Positions 1 to 12,949 are shown, numbered from the stretch's first letter. The stretch: 64,000 bases of DNA from Stichopus chloronotus (GCA_021234535.1 CM037837.1:5434218-5498217); one strand, 5' to 3'. Translations and numbers: made by a program. Notes: generated by a model not told the origin, from the letters alone.

Positions 1-386
1 TCTTCAAGCTCAGTTTTTCCTGTAACAAATGAACTTTGATCTTACCGCTGTATATACACTGGTACAGACCACTGAAATTAATAGAGTTTGCTGATTGTCC
101 ATAGTCAAAGTTGCAAACTGTGATCTTTGTCCATTCAACAATAAAGCCATAAATTTAATGTCAACTTCTAAAGGGAGTGAATTATGGACAGATTTGCATT
201 CTGCAGAGGGTAAATTTACTGTCATATTTCACTGGATATTCTTCAGATATTTTCAACAGAATCTGCATTTGGTTGCAGCCACATCTGACTTCTCTAAAGG
301 GAAATTTCTTACAGGAGCTGTCTGTCTATGGTCACTAAAGTGGGTTCAAGTGGGACTGTCACTACACATGGTCAGAGCAGCTTGCA

Positions 387-520
387 TTACACAGCGTGAA
401 AAGGGATCCATTATTTTGATTACACATGTGGAGGAATTTCAGGCGGGCTGAGGGAGGTACTAGAGGTAGGTGGTTGGGAGAATTGAAACTGTCTGGGGTG
501 ATGAGTTTTTGTCTTTAAGG
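387..520. repeat. Dispersed repeat, copy 1 (second copy at 21482-21620)
   Basis: About 134 bases are clearly similar to 21482-21620 in the same orientation. Shared landmarks are ACACATGTGGAGG, GTGGTTGGGAGAATT (one base longer in copy 2), GAACTGTCTGGG-like text and the shared end GTCTTTAAGG. I see no terminal inverted repeats, so the class is unknown. Confidence 0.8.
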
Positions 521-903
521 GTTAAGTATCATCAACAGACTTTACAATGTAGGGCTATATTTGAAGCGCAAACTGGTAACAGAAGACAACCAGGGAAAAA
601 AAACTATGTATTAAAGCAAAAAAGTCTAGGTACACCTAAAGAGTTAAGCAGTCATTCCTTAAACCAGCACTTGGTTTCCAACCTTTTTACACATCTCATT
701 GAGTCATAACATGGCCACTTCCTAACATTATCCAAAGGCAGAAATAGATGGCTCTGACACTGAAGAAGTGCTACCATTGGTTGGCGTAGAGTGTCCCAAA
801 AACTTCTGGGGCTAACACATTCCCTGATTGCAGGAAATGGCTCTTCCCATGTCTTCGTAGTAACAAGCATGGGCCTTGGAGTGAATTCAAAAGTGGCAGG
901 AGA

Positions 904-921
904 GGGGGGGGGGGGGGGGGG
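904..921 (+). repeat. Uninterrupted tract of 18 G
   Basis: Eighteen consecutive G, followed by GAGGAGAAGAAGG. It is a homopolymer that could form a G-quadruplex and is also a likely place for length error in sequencing. Confidence 0.9.
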
Positions 922-1389
922 AGGAGAAGAAGGCATGGATGCTACAGCACTTGAGCACTAATCATTAGACATTCCACATGGGGTTCAGGTGCCTGCCTGT
1001 GGTGTCCTGAACTCCTGATGCAAAGTCCCAGCAGGGGTCTACGGGGGTGGATACCGTGGAAGCTATGTGATTTTAGCAACATATATTCATCCTTAAGCAT
1101 CAGAATTCATCTATTGTCTGGGGTGGACCTAAAATTTGGGTGTGGCTGGTGTTTGGAAATCTCATTAAAATCCAAGTCATCCATTGGATCATGAAAACTG
1201 TGAAGGGCATTTCCATAAGTTCTACAGACACCCCCTCCCCTTCACTCCACCTATGATCAACAGACACGCTCAAACGTGGTAACTACTGTAAAGCTGCATG
1301 TGGCACCTAAAATTATTTTGCCGCCACGTAGAAGGACATCTGCGAATGCCACTTAACCTCCATTTTTTGCACAAACGTGTTCTTGTCAA

Positions 1390-1600
1390 TAGACAGTGTC
1401 TATTCGCCAGTGTTCGTGTGAATAAGCTTCCTTATTCACTAGGATATTATTCGCCCAAATTGTCCATGTGAATAGACAGTCATATGAGTGTCTATTCACC
1501 CATGTTTGTGCAAACAATGAATAGCCCCTATTCCTTCGTACACGTGCAAACAGGCATAAATTACATGAGTAGCTATTCGCCCCTGCACGTGGTAATAATC
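1390..1600. repeat. Array of diverged hairpin units with CTATTC/GAATAG arms
   Basis: Three units each carry a left arm (C/T)TATTC, usually followed by GCC or ACC, and a right arm GAATA(A/G): 1400-1425, 1448-1475 and 1492-1524. Two degraded units follow with left arms at 1528 and 1573. Loops contain related text (GTTCGTGT, GTCCATGT, GTTTGTGCAAACA). Spacing is about 45 bases. Confidence 0.6.
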
Positions 1601-3462
1601 AGTGTTATATGCACAAACTTCAATTGCTACCGAGTCCAACTGAAGTGCACAATAGGCTCAAAATCCTTGTTCATGCCAACTTGTACGAGTCAGTTATGGT
1701 GACTAGACACAACAAACTAATTATGGCACAGACGTGATGCAAGTATATATTGTGGAATCATATACATTGGCCTATTTCTGCGAAGCTGCCAATACTGCAA
1801 CATATGTGCAAACATGATCTTGAAGACAAATTGAAGTGAGACACGTATACAATATACAAGTGTACCATCATGACATAATGAAACCAATTCCGAAGTACCT
1901 TCACACAGTAGTCATGGATCAATTACTAGGCATTTATGCGTCCCTTTCCCGGAATAGTGTCATAACTGTGGGAAGCAGGAATAAGAATCCACTACCACCC
2001 CTAGTAAGATTTTTTCCACCTTACCTATAGTGCTGGAAATGTTTGAGGCAATAGTCATATGTTTGTATTTTGTCAGCAAAATTCCTGCACTGGGCCTGCA
2101 TTAAGTGAGCCATGTCTAAATTAGGCCTATGGAGGCACAGGACGGGTGAAAGTATAGGCTCATATTAGGCCTACGGTACAGCTGTATAGCCAATTTCAAT
2201 TTTCAGGAGGATCAGCTATGGGTAAGTCAACAGTTTTTAAATTCATTAGAACTATTTCCCATGATAAAAGAATCACATTTTAGGATTTGTAAAGCTGGTC
2301 AATCAAAGAAATCTATCTTCACAAGAAATTCTCCAATGCTTAACTTTTGTGAAATTCAAGTCTTTTCATCAATCCAGCCGCCCCTACAGATAGTAGTTAT
2401 AGTTATAGTATACGTACAGAGCACCCTTTGTTGCAATAAAAACAGTACATGCTTTGCTCTAAAATTGACATCCGCTACTCTGATTGGTTGTATCGACTTC
2501 GATCGCTGGTTGGTCAGATGAAGAATTATTGCAATTATTTGCACGAACATGTTCGGGCGAATATATAGTCAGAACCATTATGAGATACCTGGCAAATGGA
2601 AACAAAATGAGTTCAGTTGGCAGAAATCTCCCAAAGTAACTCTGGGCCTGGAGACAATTAACATTACAGTTAACCTAGGCTAGACCTAATTACAATTGAC
2701 AATTTTCTAACCATAGAATTCTATGGTGCTAATTGTACTGTGACTATCTGCTCGTCAAGTACATTATGCGTGGCCTAACGTTAACAAAGTGTTAGCCTAC
2801 GTTAGTCAACCTTACGAAATACGAGGCTCGACCACAGCCTCAGACACTGGTCTATCATAATGACATGCGATCTAAAACTTTCTCAACACAATATAAAATG
2901 GAAGGGACAACTCATCACACACTAGAGTACCATTTTTAAGACACAGGCCAATTCTTCTTCGTCGATTCACGAGAAAATAGCACAAACCAAGAAATGCGAC
3001 GGCCTTCCACTCAAATTTCGCGGTACGCGAAAACAGGGTTGTATGTGGTGAAAACAATCCTATTGCGCAATCGTAAACAAGTTCGAGCCTGGGACAATTT
3101 GGATTTTGACAATCTGAGGCAATTGAATGGTCTCTTTTCTTTAATTTTTATTCAATACGAGGAATTTCCGTGAGAAAAAAGGAACACACAGATGATTCAT
3201 GGCTGTGTGATAATTTCCAGTGTATTTCAAGTTCTTATAAGAAAATATTTGTCGAAAATTAAGCACGTGTAGGAGTACCAATTTGTATGACCTTAGAGCA
3301 ACGTTAAACCCTGTACTGTTGAACAGCTCACTCAAGAGAGCCAGGCTAACGCTACTGTATTAATTTATAATAATATAGCCAGCTCGATGGGCAGCGAAGT
3401 CGTAAGTCAGTCTCACTCAGTCTAAGTTGCCTACTTGAATACAACATAGTGTTTTTTGCAGC

Positions 3463-3501
3463 AGAAGATCAACAAGTAAATTAAGTCGCTGCGGGATTCT
3501 A
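3463..3501 (+). promoter_or_regulatory. Probable 5' leader of the TMCO6-like gene
   Basis: Between a possible acceptor (TGTTTTTTGCAG, ending 3462) and the ATG at 3502 lie 39 bases that read as a short leader. A consensus donor (GTC/GTAAGT) at 3401/3402 lies 61 bases before that acceptor and could end an upstream noncoding exon. An ATG at 3386 gives only a short open frame. The 5' end cannot be fixed without transcript data. Confidence 0.3.
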
Positions 3502-3550
3502 ATGGGATCATCTGAAGAAAGGCGAGCACTATTACGATCTGCCAACATTG
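3502..3550 (+). CDS. TMCO6: TMCO6-like gene, coding exon 1 (start codon, first half of IBB-like segment)
   Basis: This is the first coding exon of an importin-alpha-like armadillo protein. ATG at 3502 opens 16 codons plus one base, reading MGSSEERRALLRSANI, and stops at a GTAGGC donor. The single leftover G joins AT at the start of exon 2 to make Asp, so the joined frame runs on into RRRKKRHELL. The basic, Leu-Arg-rich pattern (ERR..LLR...RRRKKR.ELL..KR) resembles the importin-beta-binding helix of importin alpha and the N terminus of vertebrate TMCO6. I chose this exon because it is the right length, phase and pattern; it lies 7.8 kb upstream of exon 2, so it is the least certain of the five. 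A TTTTTTGCAG acceptor-like site at 3462 and a GTAAGT donor-like site at 3402 suggest a separate 5' UTR exon. Confidence 0.72.
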
Positions 3551-5557
3551 GTAGGCTTTTTTGGTGACTCTCATTAATTAACACAATGGAAGCCTAGCCA
3601 ATGTAATTACAAAGTTAGTAGGCCAAACTTAGGGGTCTAGGCCCAACGGCTTAGTACGTTTAGGCATGGGTCCTAAATGTCAAGCCCACATAATGCAGAG
3701 CTGACCACACAATGCAGAGCTGACCATACATGCGCAAGGCCACCTAGCGTAGGTAAAAAATTATGTTATACTTACTGCAGACAAACGGTAAGTTAACCTC
3801 GCTAAGCAGAATTTAAATCCCCTATTCACTGAAAAACATAAAGTTGATAAATTTGAGAATTTTTTTTTTAATCTTAAAATAACATATGGAATAAAATGTA
3901 CAAAATGTCACTTTCCACGTCACTCATAGAATGGATAGCTGGTATGCTATCTCGAGCCTTATCGAACAGCGTTGAGTGCACATTCGTACCTTGTGTATGA
4001 CAGTCAACTGAAATTGAACGGTCTGCTGGTCAAAAAAAAAAAAACATCATAAACTAGTTAGATGTTACATTTTCATCTGGAGCAAGATTCAACATTAATT
4101 TTCCCTTACATGTTCAGTAATAATGCTGAAGTTGTTTGATTGCAAAAAGAAGAAAATGGCAGAGGGTAAATGATCGGGATCGACATGGCACTAATGTTGC
4201 ATCAAGGATATGCCCTCGCTGTAAAGTAACTATAGCCTATGTACGGACAATTCTTCCAAACTACAAAAATCCTGGATCGATTTTGTCTGCAGAAAACAAA
4301 AGTTTGATGGAAAAGATGGAAGGCTATATATGATTCAGCATCTCTAGCATTCGCTTCAGCCAGGAATTTATTGACAAGTGCCATATCATGATGTTCCAAT
4401 CAGGAACCCGAATTTGAGCCCCTTGTCTACGCAAAATGGTGTGACATCCCAGGACATTGCAAATCAAGCTTGGTCCATTCCAGAGGTCCTTACACCTCTT
4501 CTTTGCTGCAGGTCCAAACTGGTTCCTCACCATCCATGACCACTGTGGCTCATCCGGACCGACCCTCTTTCTGTCTTTCAGCACTTGGAGACTGGCCCTG
4601 CGCTAGATGCTAGCACTGTAGGCAGAGGCAGTTTTGCAAATGAACAGCACCTAAGTATTAACACTAAGAAGTATGTATGAGTCTTGTGTGACTCTCTTCC
4701 CCATCTGCCATTAGATTTACATTTTGATGGCCTACAGGTGAATACAGTTGAATATACAGTAGTAAGCTGTCTGACTGTGGACAGCGTTGTCGTGAAAAGT
4801 ACAAGCACTTGATAAACTAGACAACCTTGTGTGGTAAATTCCAATACAGAAAACATTGGCTGATAGTAGCCATTGTTGTGAAACACTATACACAATGTAT
4901 TCGTGATCGCTAGCAGCCTTGCAATGGCTAATGCGTACTGCACCAACTCTGCAATGTATCAACTCGCAAGAGTACGTGGAAGACCAACCAACATACGTGG
5001 TGGGCCTTTCCATTCTATGATTTCATGTAAATCATCTTGATCTTTGACAATTTCACAAGCTTTGCAGGGGTTGGAATACAGGGTTCATACCAGCCTTAAT
5101 TGCTTTAAAAGTTTAAGTTATAGGGTAGGAAATGTGATATTCGTGCTCAGTACGTACACATTTCTCTTTGTAATGATACTAAAATTAAACATGTTTAAAA
5201 ATTAAAATGAATGAATAGGGACCTGAATGAATAGGCTCACTCCATAGCGCCCATAAGTTCCAACCGAGGAACACGATTTATGGCACTCCTCGATTTTCTT
5301 AGCTTTGGTAATGTTTTGCCAGATTGTGTATTGTTGCTTACATTGTTTGAAAACCACTTTAGTATGACAAAGTTTGATCTCAAAAAGCCATTGATATTGC
5401 TTCAAAAGTTAAATGCTGCACAAGATATTGCGTATATTTCATGTGAATCAAACTATATAACATTCATTTTTGAAGTTTTAATATATAGAAGTATCTTGTG
5501 AAAATAAATACAATAGATCATATGAAACCTCCCAAAAATTTAAAATAATTATATCCT

Positions 5558-6150
5558 AACATGGTAAGGTATACTAAATAGCATAACCACCTCAATGATT
5601 TTGCATTTCATAGCCAGAGTAAAACAGCCAATTTATTTGCAAATTTATGGACTGCCTGTTATTTGAAGAAAAATTTAAGTGATATTTTGTTGTATTATTT
5701 ATTAATTTGTTGATAAATTTTTATTTCAATTTGTTAATAAAATTTGTATTTATCAAAAACATGGTAAGGTATACTAAATAGCATATAACCACCTCAATGA
5801 TTTTGCATTTCATTGCCAGAGTAAAACAGCCAATTTGAATTTGAAATTTATTTGTTTTATCACGAGAATATGTACAAATGTGAAAGGAAGTCCCCCCCAA
5901 AAGACACAAGAGGCTTAACAATGTTGAGGACTGCCTGAAAAAGAAAACGGAAGAGAAAATATATAGAAATATTTACAGACTATATGTTAATTAGCTTACT
6001 TATAAATTACAGTTCGTACCCTGGAACAACTCCTAGATAGTACTGTACTCTTGTTTGCAAATTTATGGACTGCCTGTTATTTGAAGAAAAAAGAAAAAAA
6101 AAATTGAAGAAAACTGATATTTTGTTGTATTATTTATCAATTTGTGTGGC
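5558..6150. repeat. Direct duplication, second copy split by about 220 bases
   Basis: Copy 1 runs 5558-5710. Copy 2 begins at 5758 with the same text (AACATGGTAAGGTATACTAA), follows it to about 5834, then breaks; the remainder (GCAAATTTATGGACTGCCTG onward) resumes at 6056 and runs to about 6147. The intervening 5835-6055 is absent from copy 1. The two left halves are exactly 200 bases apart. Confidence 0.85.
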
Positions 6151-8159
6151 TTGAAATGGTAAGATTCAAGGTCTGAATTTGTAGAAAGATGGCATGAGGG
6201 TTGTGAAGTATTGCTATGTGAGTCCTTGTCATCTAAGTTGGAACCTGCCAACTATATGCATTATGGACTTGTGATTGGCCATCAAAAATAGCATTAAATA
6301 TGTCTGCTACATCTCTGCATGGACTTTCAGTCATGTCGCTTCAAAGCCGTTGATCATGATTTATCAAGGGGTATGGTCTACGGGCCTCTGTAGGATGACC
6401 AGAGGAGCGTAAAAACACCAAATTGAAAATGCATAAAAAATCTCTCTCTTCGATCAACCAAAATACCATGGTATACTGCACAGCATTCCCTGTGTATGTT
6501 ATACAGTACTGTACGGTATGCAGGGCCGTAATCGATATGTTAGACCAACCAACAACGATGTTTTCTTTTTTGTTTCTGGAATGATGAAACAAAGCTATGC
6601 CAGAATACATATTAGTAAATTTTAAGTATTGCAAGTTGAGATTACATCACTTTGGTGTCTGGTAAATTGACATCCACAGATTAGCTAAACTCGCTTTTCT
6701 TACCAGTTGTTTTAAAAACTTTGAACATGCAATTGTAACAGTTACAGTTCAAGTTTAAATGACATTGAACATTAAATGTGCATTTTTTTTTTTGCTTGAG
6801 TGTTTGTGGTATCTTCGTTTGGGGTTATGGTTTGCTGTGGGCTTACATCATTTATTTCAGGGAGTATAAAGAAAATGGAAACTGCAACAGTCAGCCTGAA
6901 AGCATGATATGATTTCTTTTTTAATTGAGATACCCATACTAATGAATGGAAAGTTGCATGAGGCCGTCATCGAGCAAACAAGGAGAGTGATTACAGTACA
7001 GTAGTTCTCCTCACACTCCCCAGGAGAGTGCCTTATTTGCCGGACCTCCTGCAAATTTCAAAAGGCAGGGCCTGTATCATGCTGTCTGGGTTGGTCCAAT
7101 CTTTGGTGACAAAAGTCTTGTAAAGGATTTTTGCTCATTGTGTAACTCTTATTGATATGTATATTAGGGTGCATTTCTCAGAACTTTAGACTTGTTAAAG
7201 ATATATTCATCCAGTGTAACATGCTGGTCTCGTATATTGCTTCTGACATTCAAGTTCAGTGTTACATTAACCAAAACCCTACTGAAAGTTTAAACTAGAA
7301 TGTGTACATGAAACCTTTTCACCTTTCAGCTGTCCCTGTAGCAAACCCTGTGCTGTACAGAGCTACAGTAAGTGACTGCACTCTGTGGTTTGCAATGCAT
7401 ATCTTATGGTGAAGCATTCATTATAAAGTCCCTGTATTTTGGATGTTGCAATAAAAAAAATCACACATATTCAGATATTGAACATTGATTAAATTCTTCA
7501 GGAATTTCATGGTCACATGTCAGGATTGTCCGCCGATGTGACCGAAATTTGATAAGAACTATGAATATTTTTGTCACTTTTTAAAAGCATTACAACCCGC
7601 TTCCCAAGAGAGTGCTTACAATTGATTGATTTTGAAAGGAACATGCTTCAAAATGTTGTACTGCATTGTGTAAAATTTGTGATGTCACACAGGCACAACT
7701 ACAGTACTTGAATATCTAATATGTATACTGGAATTGCGATTGTCTTGAAAGAGACGTCACATTATGATGGTTGAAGAGGTGTGACCGTAATTTACACAAT
7801 ATTTTAAGGTGCATCTACAAAATATACAATGTAAATTTTCGCTGTTGTCAAATTTCGAGGTTGAATAAGTGCCTCAATTTCAAAGAATGACAGACTTCTT
7901 GCAAAAATGCACTGCTGTCGTGCCAGCAGTTTTGTAAACCTCAAGGCTATCGGAAAATGAAAATCTTTCTTGCCCAGAAAAGTCTTTCCTCAAACAGCTA
8001 TGTGTATCTTCAGTTAGGAAAGATATATCGGCATGGGGTTTGAAATACCCGCAGTGAAAAATTATTCTCTCCCTCATTTAAGATCCCCTTAACTTGTCAG
8101 TGGCATTCTGTTACCTGTTTGAGTGACATTTTTAATTACAGTGAGTTATATCAACATAC

Positions 8160-8620
8160 ATGTTTGGAGACCTGAGCTTCAAAGGAAGGCAAGAACAGAA
8201 ATGTGGAAAGTGTGTTAGCATATAGTCAAAAATTAGAATCTTTGTAATGATACATAATTTACTGAGAAGAAATGTTAACCCCTCCCTTTATCCCCCTTTT
8301 CTCGATAGTGTAACTTTCCAAATTTCAGAGTTGACTAGCTTCTGTTTAGGAATGTTCCATTCCCTTTGTTTTCTGTTTTTGGACCATAAGTGTGCAAGCC
8401 TGGACATCAAAAAAGTGCTTGATCAGAAATGTGGAAAGTCTGCTATTAGTGAAAAATTAGAATACTGGAGGGATCTACTGTAGCACTCATTCCACTCCCA
8501 TGTTGGTTCCCCACCCCCCCCCCCCCGCCCCACTGCAGAAGGTAGAACTTTTGAAGAGTCCAGAGCTGACAAGCTGCTGTTAAAAATCTCCCATTCCCCT
8601 TGTTTTCTTTGTTTCAGGTT
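8160..8620. repeat. Diverged tandem duplication of about 230 bases just upstream of GLOD5
   Basis: CAGAAATGTGGAAAGTGTG near 8197 recurs as CAGAAATGTGGAAAGTCTG near 8424, both followed by AAAATTAGAATNCT-like text. CAGAG(T/C)TGAC(T/A)AGCT and CATTCCC(C)TTGTTTTCT recur about 230 bases apart (near 8327 and 8560). The second unit ends at the TTTGTTTCAG before GLOD5. Confidence 0.65.
8514..8526 (+). repeat. C13 homopolymer
   Basis: Thirteen consecutive C, then G and four more C. It is a length-unstable tract 130 bases before the GLOD5 start. Confidence 0.9.
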
Positions 8621-8649
8621 GAGCCCAAATCAGTGCTCATTGTCACTAG

Positions 8650-9051
<402 letters not shown>

Positions 9052-9290
9052 TTCTCATAGCTACAATAGTCTTCACAATTAAACTGATCCTCAGGGAAGG
9101 ACAGTAAAGCTGGGGCACTGTCTATTTTTCATTTCAATTAAAATTTTCACTAAGGAAATAGTGATTCAGATGTTTTTATTATCAGACAGTAGACTACCCT
9201 TGAGAATGTTACAAAATTGATCAAACCTCCGGTCACTGGACACGTTAAATTACTGATTGCTCCTCCTGGCAACAACAGATAAATTGTAGT

Positions 9291-9296
9291 AATAAA
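9291..9296 (+). terminator. Poly(A) signal AATAAA for the GLOD5-like gene
   Basis: A canonical AATAAA lies 240 bases after the GLOD5 stop codon and is followed by a GT/T-rich stretch (CATGTTTGTATATTTCTGG), the expected downstream element. It would also be a premature cleavage site for the enclosing TMCO6-like transcript. Confidence 0.5.
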
Positions 9297-11386
9297 GCAA
9301 ACATGTTTGTATATTTCTGGAATTATTTTACTTCATGAACATGCATTTTCAACTTATGCTGAATTTCTAAACTTTACATATGTGGAAGTCTAGAGAGTCA
9401 AAGAACTGTGACTTTTATGCAATCAAGTCTGTACCTACAGTACTATGGTGAATGAGTATATCAACTGTACTAGGGACCAGTTGTTCATCAGAAATTCTTC
9501 ATACTGTGGTGTCGTGAGACTAAACAGTTTTTGTAAAATATGGAAAACATTTTGTAGCAAATTATTTATGTTAACTTTGGAATCAAATGTGATTTGTCGA
9601 TTTCATGTATAATTTTATACCTAAACCTCGATTAGGTATTTCATTCAAACCTGTTGCCAGATATTGCTCAAGTTAAAGTCAAAACCAAATTGTATCTGAA
9701 GAGTACATGTATAGACTATGTGTGTATTTTCTTTTACAATCTCAAAATTAAGGAATACATTTTGTACAATTAAGTTAACAAAGATCAGATGTAGACACTC
9801 CACTAAGATCTAATTGTTACAGTGAAAATATACCAAGCATTTGTACTGGTACACCAGGTGATATAGATTATGTGCAGTGACCTATGGCAGGCGATGGGTG
9901 TGGACGGAACCAATTCACGATTCACTATCAACCAACAACCTTCAACAGCTTTTGAGAGATTTAGAGGATCTTGCTAGTCTGACCATGTGTAAAACATAGT
10001 TGAGTTTCTGGAGGGCTCAGAGATTAAGAGGAAACTGAGGGTTACCATTGGCATTGGCAGAAGGAAGTAAAGTCGACAGGAGTTAGAGAATCTGGAGTAT
10101 TTCACTGTACTGCAGTTGATGCGAAGACGCTGAGTTCTCTAGCAGTTCAAATAATGCATCATTCGCCTAACATGCCAACCTGACCGCTGACATGAGCTGT
10201 CCTAAAGATCACCAGCTCATTGGGATGGATTTGATTGGATAGTATTTCCTACACCGTAAACAAGCCTATACTCTGAAAAGTACCTTCATATCCTAAGCAA
10301 GGTGTCCCCCCCTCAATCATAGCCCTTTAATAGCCATGAAATATCTTGAACTGTATTTTTTTCATTGACCTCACCAGCTGGAGAATCTGTGGAGTCTCTG
10401 ATTTCTTACAGCAGCAACAATGGCTAACATTAGGCATGGAAACACTGGTTAAAGTTGTTCTGATAGCTCAGCTTTGTTTAATTGACGGAATTATCATGAA
10501 ACGTGATTCTTCAACCATAAATCACACGAAGGGAAGCAAAATCACGGAATTGTCACAGTCAAGAAGACATTCGCATTTAAAACATTAAATCCATAGTTTT
10601 TACCTTTTTTTTTTTCAATTTTAGTGAATTTAAGATTGATGTGATTGCTTAGTTTCCATTAATGATGCAGTTGGTAGAGGTCTTCAAAAGAAGCAAAATA
10701 ACGTGAATGCACGGCGGCATGCTAAGTCTGCATTACTTTTTTTCCAGTCCAGAGATATTTCTTGTCAATATAATTGGCACGGATAGAATATTGTCATAAG
10801 ATGAAGCTGTGGGTATTTGTGGAATATGGCCACTTTCTACTTTGTTACTGATTCAGAATTCCAACGCACGATGCTCTTCCTGTACACATTTCTAGTTTGG
10901 TGGGTAAAAAAGTGATATGGAACCCCAGTTAGGTAAATATCATGATAGACTTGGTTAGAGGGAAAATAATTTTAATTCCTTTGGAGTGGGAATGAATACT
11001 TCAGTTCACTTGGAAGGTTGCCTTTAACTAAGAGCATACAGTAACTACCTTTTCCATCTGTACTGAAGTGTGCAATAGGCCTGTAGACTAGTCTCCTAGT
11101 TGTTTGCATGTTACATGCTTGGTGTCAGTAGAAGATGAAATAGGCTTGGTGTAGCCATGAATGGAATGGAGAAGATATCCATGATTTTCATAAGGTGAAA
11201 GATTGGCAGGTGTGTGGAATTGACACAGTGGTCTCCATGGGGTACTGAAGTATGCACAGAGAAATGTTTATGCAGTATATTGACCCAGGTAGAATAAATT
11301 GAGACGATGCAGATTGTTATCTGGAGTAACATGCCAACTCTAACTTAGCTACAACCTCAGTCAATATCACTGCTCTCCTGCCCTAG
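9297..11386. other. TMCO6 intron 1, part after GLOD5
   Basis: I see no gene, tandem repeat or element end in this stretch. A pyrimidine-containing segment leads into the CCCTAG acceptor of exon 2 at its end. Confidence 0.5.
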
Positions 11387-11493
11387 ATCGCAGAAGGAAG
11401 AAACGACATGAATTGCTCGATGCGAAGAGAATGTGTCCAGAAGAAGAAGGCGATGAATCGCCTTTTGGAGAAGAGACATTTACCACGGAGCAG
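11387..11493 (+). CDS. TMCO6: TMCO6-like gene, coding exon 2 (basic IBB-like helix and acidic linker)
   Basis: The exon lies between a CCCTAG acceptor and a GTAATA donor. It finishes the Asp codon begun in exon 1, then encodes 35 residues starting RRRKKRHELLDAKRM and continuing into an acidic linker (PEEEGDESPFGEE) ending TTEQ. The basic stretch corresponds to the region of human TMCO6 that carries clustered Arg/Lys before the armadillo fold. In importin alpha such a segment binds importin beta; for TMCO6 this role is inferred. The exon ends on a codon boundary, matching the phase-0 start of the next exon. Confidence 0.85.
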
Positions 11494-12833
11494 GTAATAC
11501 CATAACCTTCAAACATGATGTGCAATTGGCACTTTATTTAGAACAGTGTGAGAACAATCAAGACATGAAAAAGGATCATCAGCTGTTACCCTTACATTTG
11601 TGCTTCTGGCTGCCTCTGGCTGACAGTAATACACTCGCTCAGACTAACTTTAACGAGTGGAAACTTGTGTGTATGGTCTTAAATTATCAGCACAAATCCT
11701 TTTTCCTTGGATATGATAGTGGACATGTGTCGGTGGAGACTCTAGCTGATGGTGAGGATATGTTGATTCAGACTAGTTGATAGTGGGGATATGTTGTTGG
11801 ATGGTAATTGACAGTGAGATTTTTTGGTAGAAACTATTTGATAGTGTGGATAAACACATAGTCAATATCTTCCGTCGCTCTTTGGCTCATGCTGTACCTT
11901 ACATCACAGGTGTCGCCACCTCGGCTGTACTGCCTGTCTCACTTTAAAGGAAATAAGCAGCTGTCCCTACTTCATTTTGAAAAATTATTAAAATCTTGCA
12001 GTTCTCTTATGTCAGTTCTGTTATTGTATAAATATTTTTCATGATGTTGCTTCATGTCAGTACTGCAAAAGCAAGGTGTTATGCTGAAAAATTAAGCAAT
12101 TCTAAAACAAAATTGATGTCATATAGTTAAAAAGAGCCGTTTGTAAACTTGCAAAGAGGAAAATACTAATTCAGTTTGGGATGGCTGCAGTTTCCCTAAG
12201 AGGGCTAGATCTGATGAGTTAATCCTCTAGCACAGTGGAAACATAGAGCCCTGGTTCCTACTGGACTAGCGCCCTCTTTTAATTGTTTGAACCCCCCTTT
12301 AATAGTGAACTGTGGTTTTGCTCCTTGTGATTTTGCATGTTCCTGTGATCATGGTGAGATTGAGGATATTGCTCAAGAGTTCTAGTAGCCTGACCTTTGT
12401 CATATGGCAATGGGAAACAACGAAGGCACTCATGCCAGTTGCCACTGCAACAAATGTAGGAAATATTTTGTTGATGAAATGTTCTTGTTTTAAATATCAA
12501 TTTTTTGCAATGATATTACTCATCTTCCTCACAAATATTAAGTAATGTTATAATGGTGTGGAATAGTTTTTGTCGATCCTTAAGTTCTGCTTTTGCAAGA
12601 ATAGAAAAATTTCAAGGTGATTGTTCCATACTTGAAACTACAGTCTATAGAAAAAGTGTTTTTGCGGTGTGCAGAATCATTCTCTTAAATTTTTGTGTGC
12701 AGAATCATTCCCTTAAATGTGCACTTTGCTACCACTAACCATCATGCAAGTACTTAATAAGCAATAGCATGTATAAATCTTCTTAGTAAAGCTCAGAAAG
12801 TTGTAAATCTTGTGTTGGTTCCTTTATTCACAG
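11494..12833. other. TMCO6 intron 2
   Basis: The intron has a GTAATA donor and a TTCACAG acceptor. It contains a two-copy 28-base tandem repeat at 12667-12719 (GTGTGCAGAATCATTC each time). No other structure was recognised. Confidence 0.7.
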
Positions 12834-12949
12834 ATCAGGACCCTTGCCTCTAGCTTTCATAGAGGACCACCAGATCATCGACTTCATCAGTTGAAGATCT
12901 TGAAGAGGATGATGGGGATGGACTCTTCCTTTGTTGATACTTTTCTTAG
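12834..12949 (+). CDS. TMCO6: TMCO6-like gene, coding exon 3
   Basis: The exon follows a pyrimidine-rich TTTATTCACAG acceptor and ends at AG/GTTGGT. It encodes 38 residues beginning IRTLASSFHRG and ending SFVDTFL, plus two bases (AG) that the next exon completes as Ser. It aligns by pattern with the TMCO6 segment between the basic N terminus and the first armadillo repeat: a short helix, then a basic helix (LHQLKILKRMMG), then F..TFL leading into the first repeat. Phase 0 at the 5' end and phase 2 at the 3' end fit both neighbours. Confidence 0.85.

Larger units (their letters stand above)
1..3370. other. Upstream region without a recognised gene
   Basis: I see no convincing exon here. It holds one copy of a dispersed repeat (387-520), an 18-base G tract (904-921), a hairpin-unit array (about 1390-1600) with a related motif near 2545, and several TAGGCCTA-like palindromes (about 2120-2180). 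The last 500 bases should contain the promoter of the TMCO6-like gene, but I recognise no TATA box or other defining element. Confidence 0.5.
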
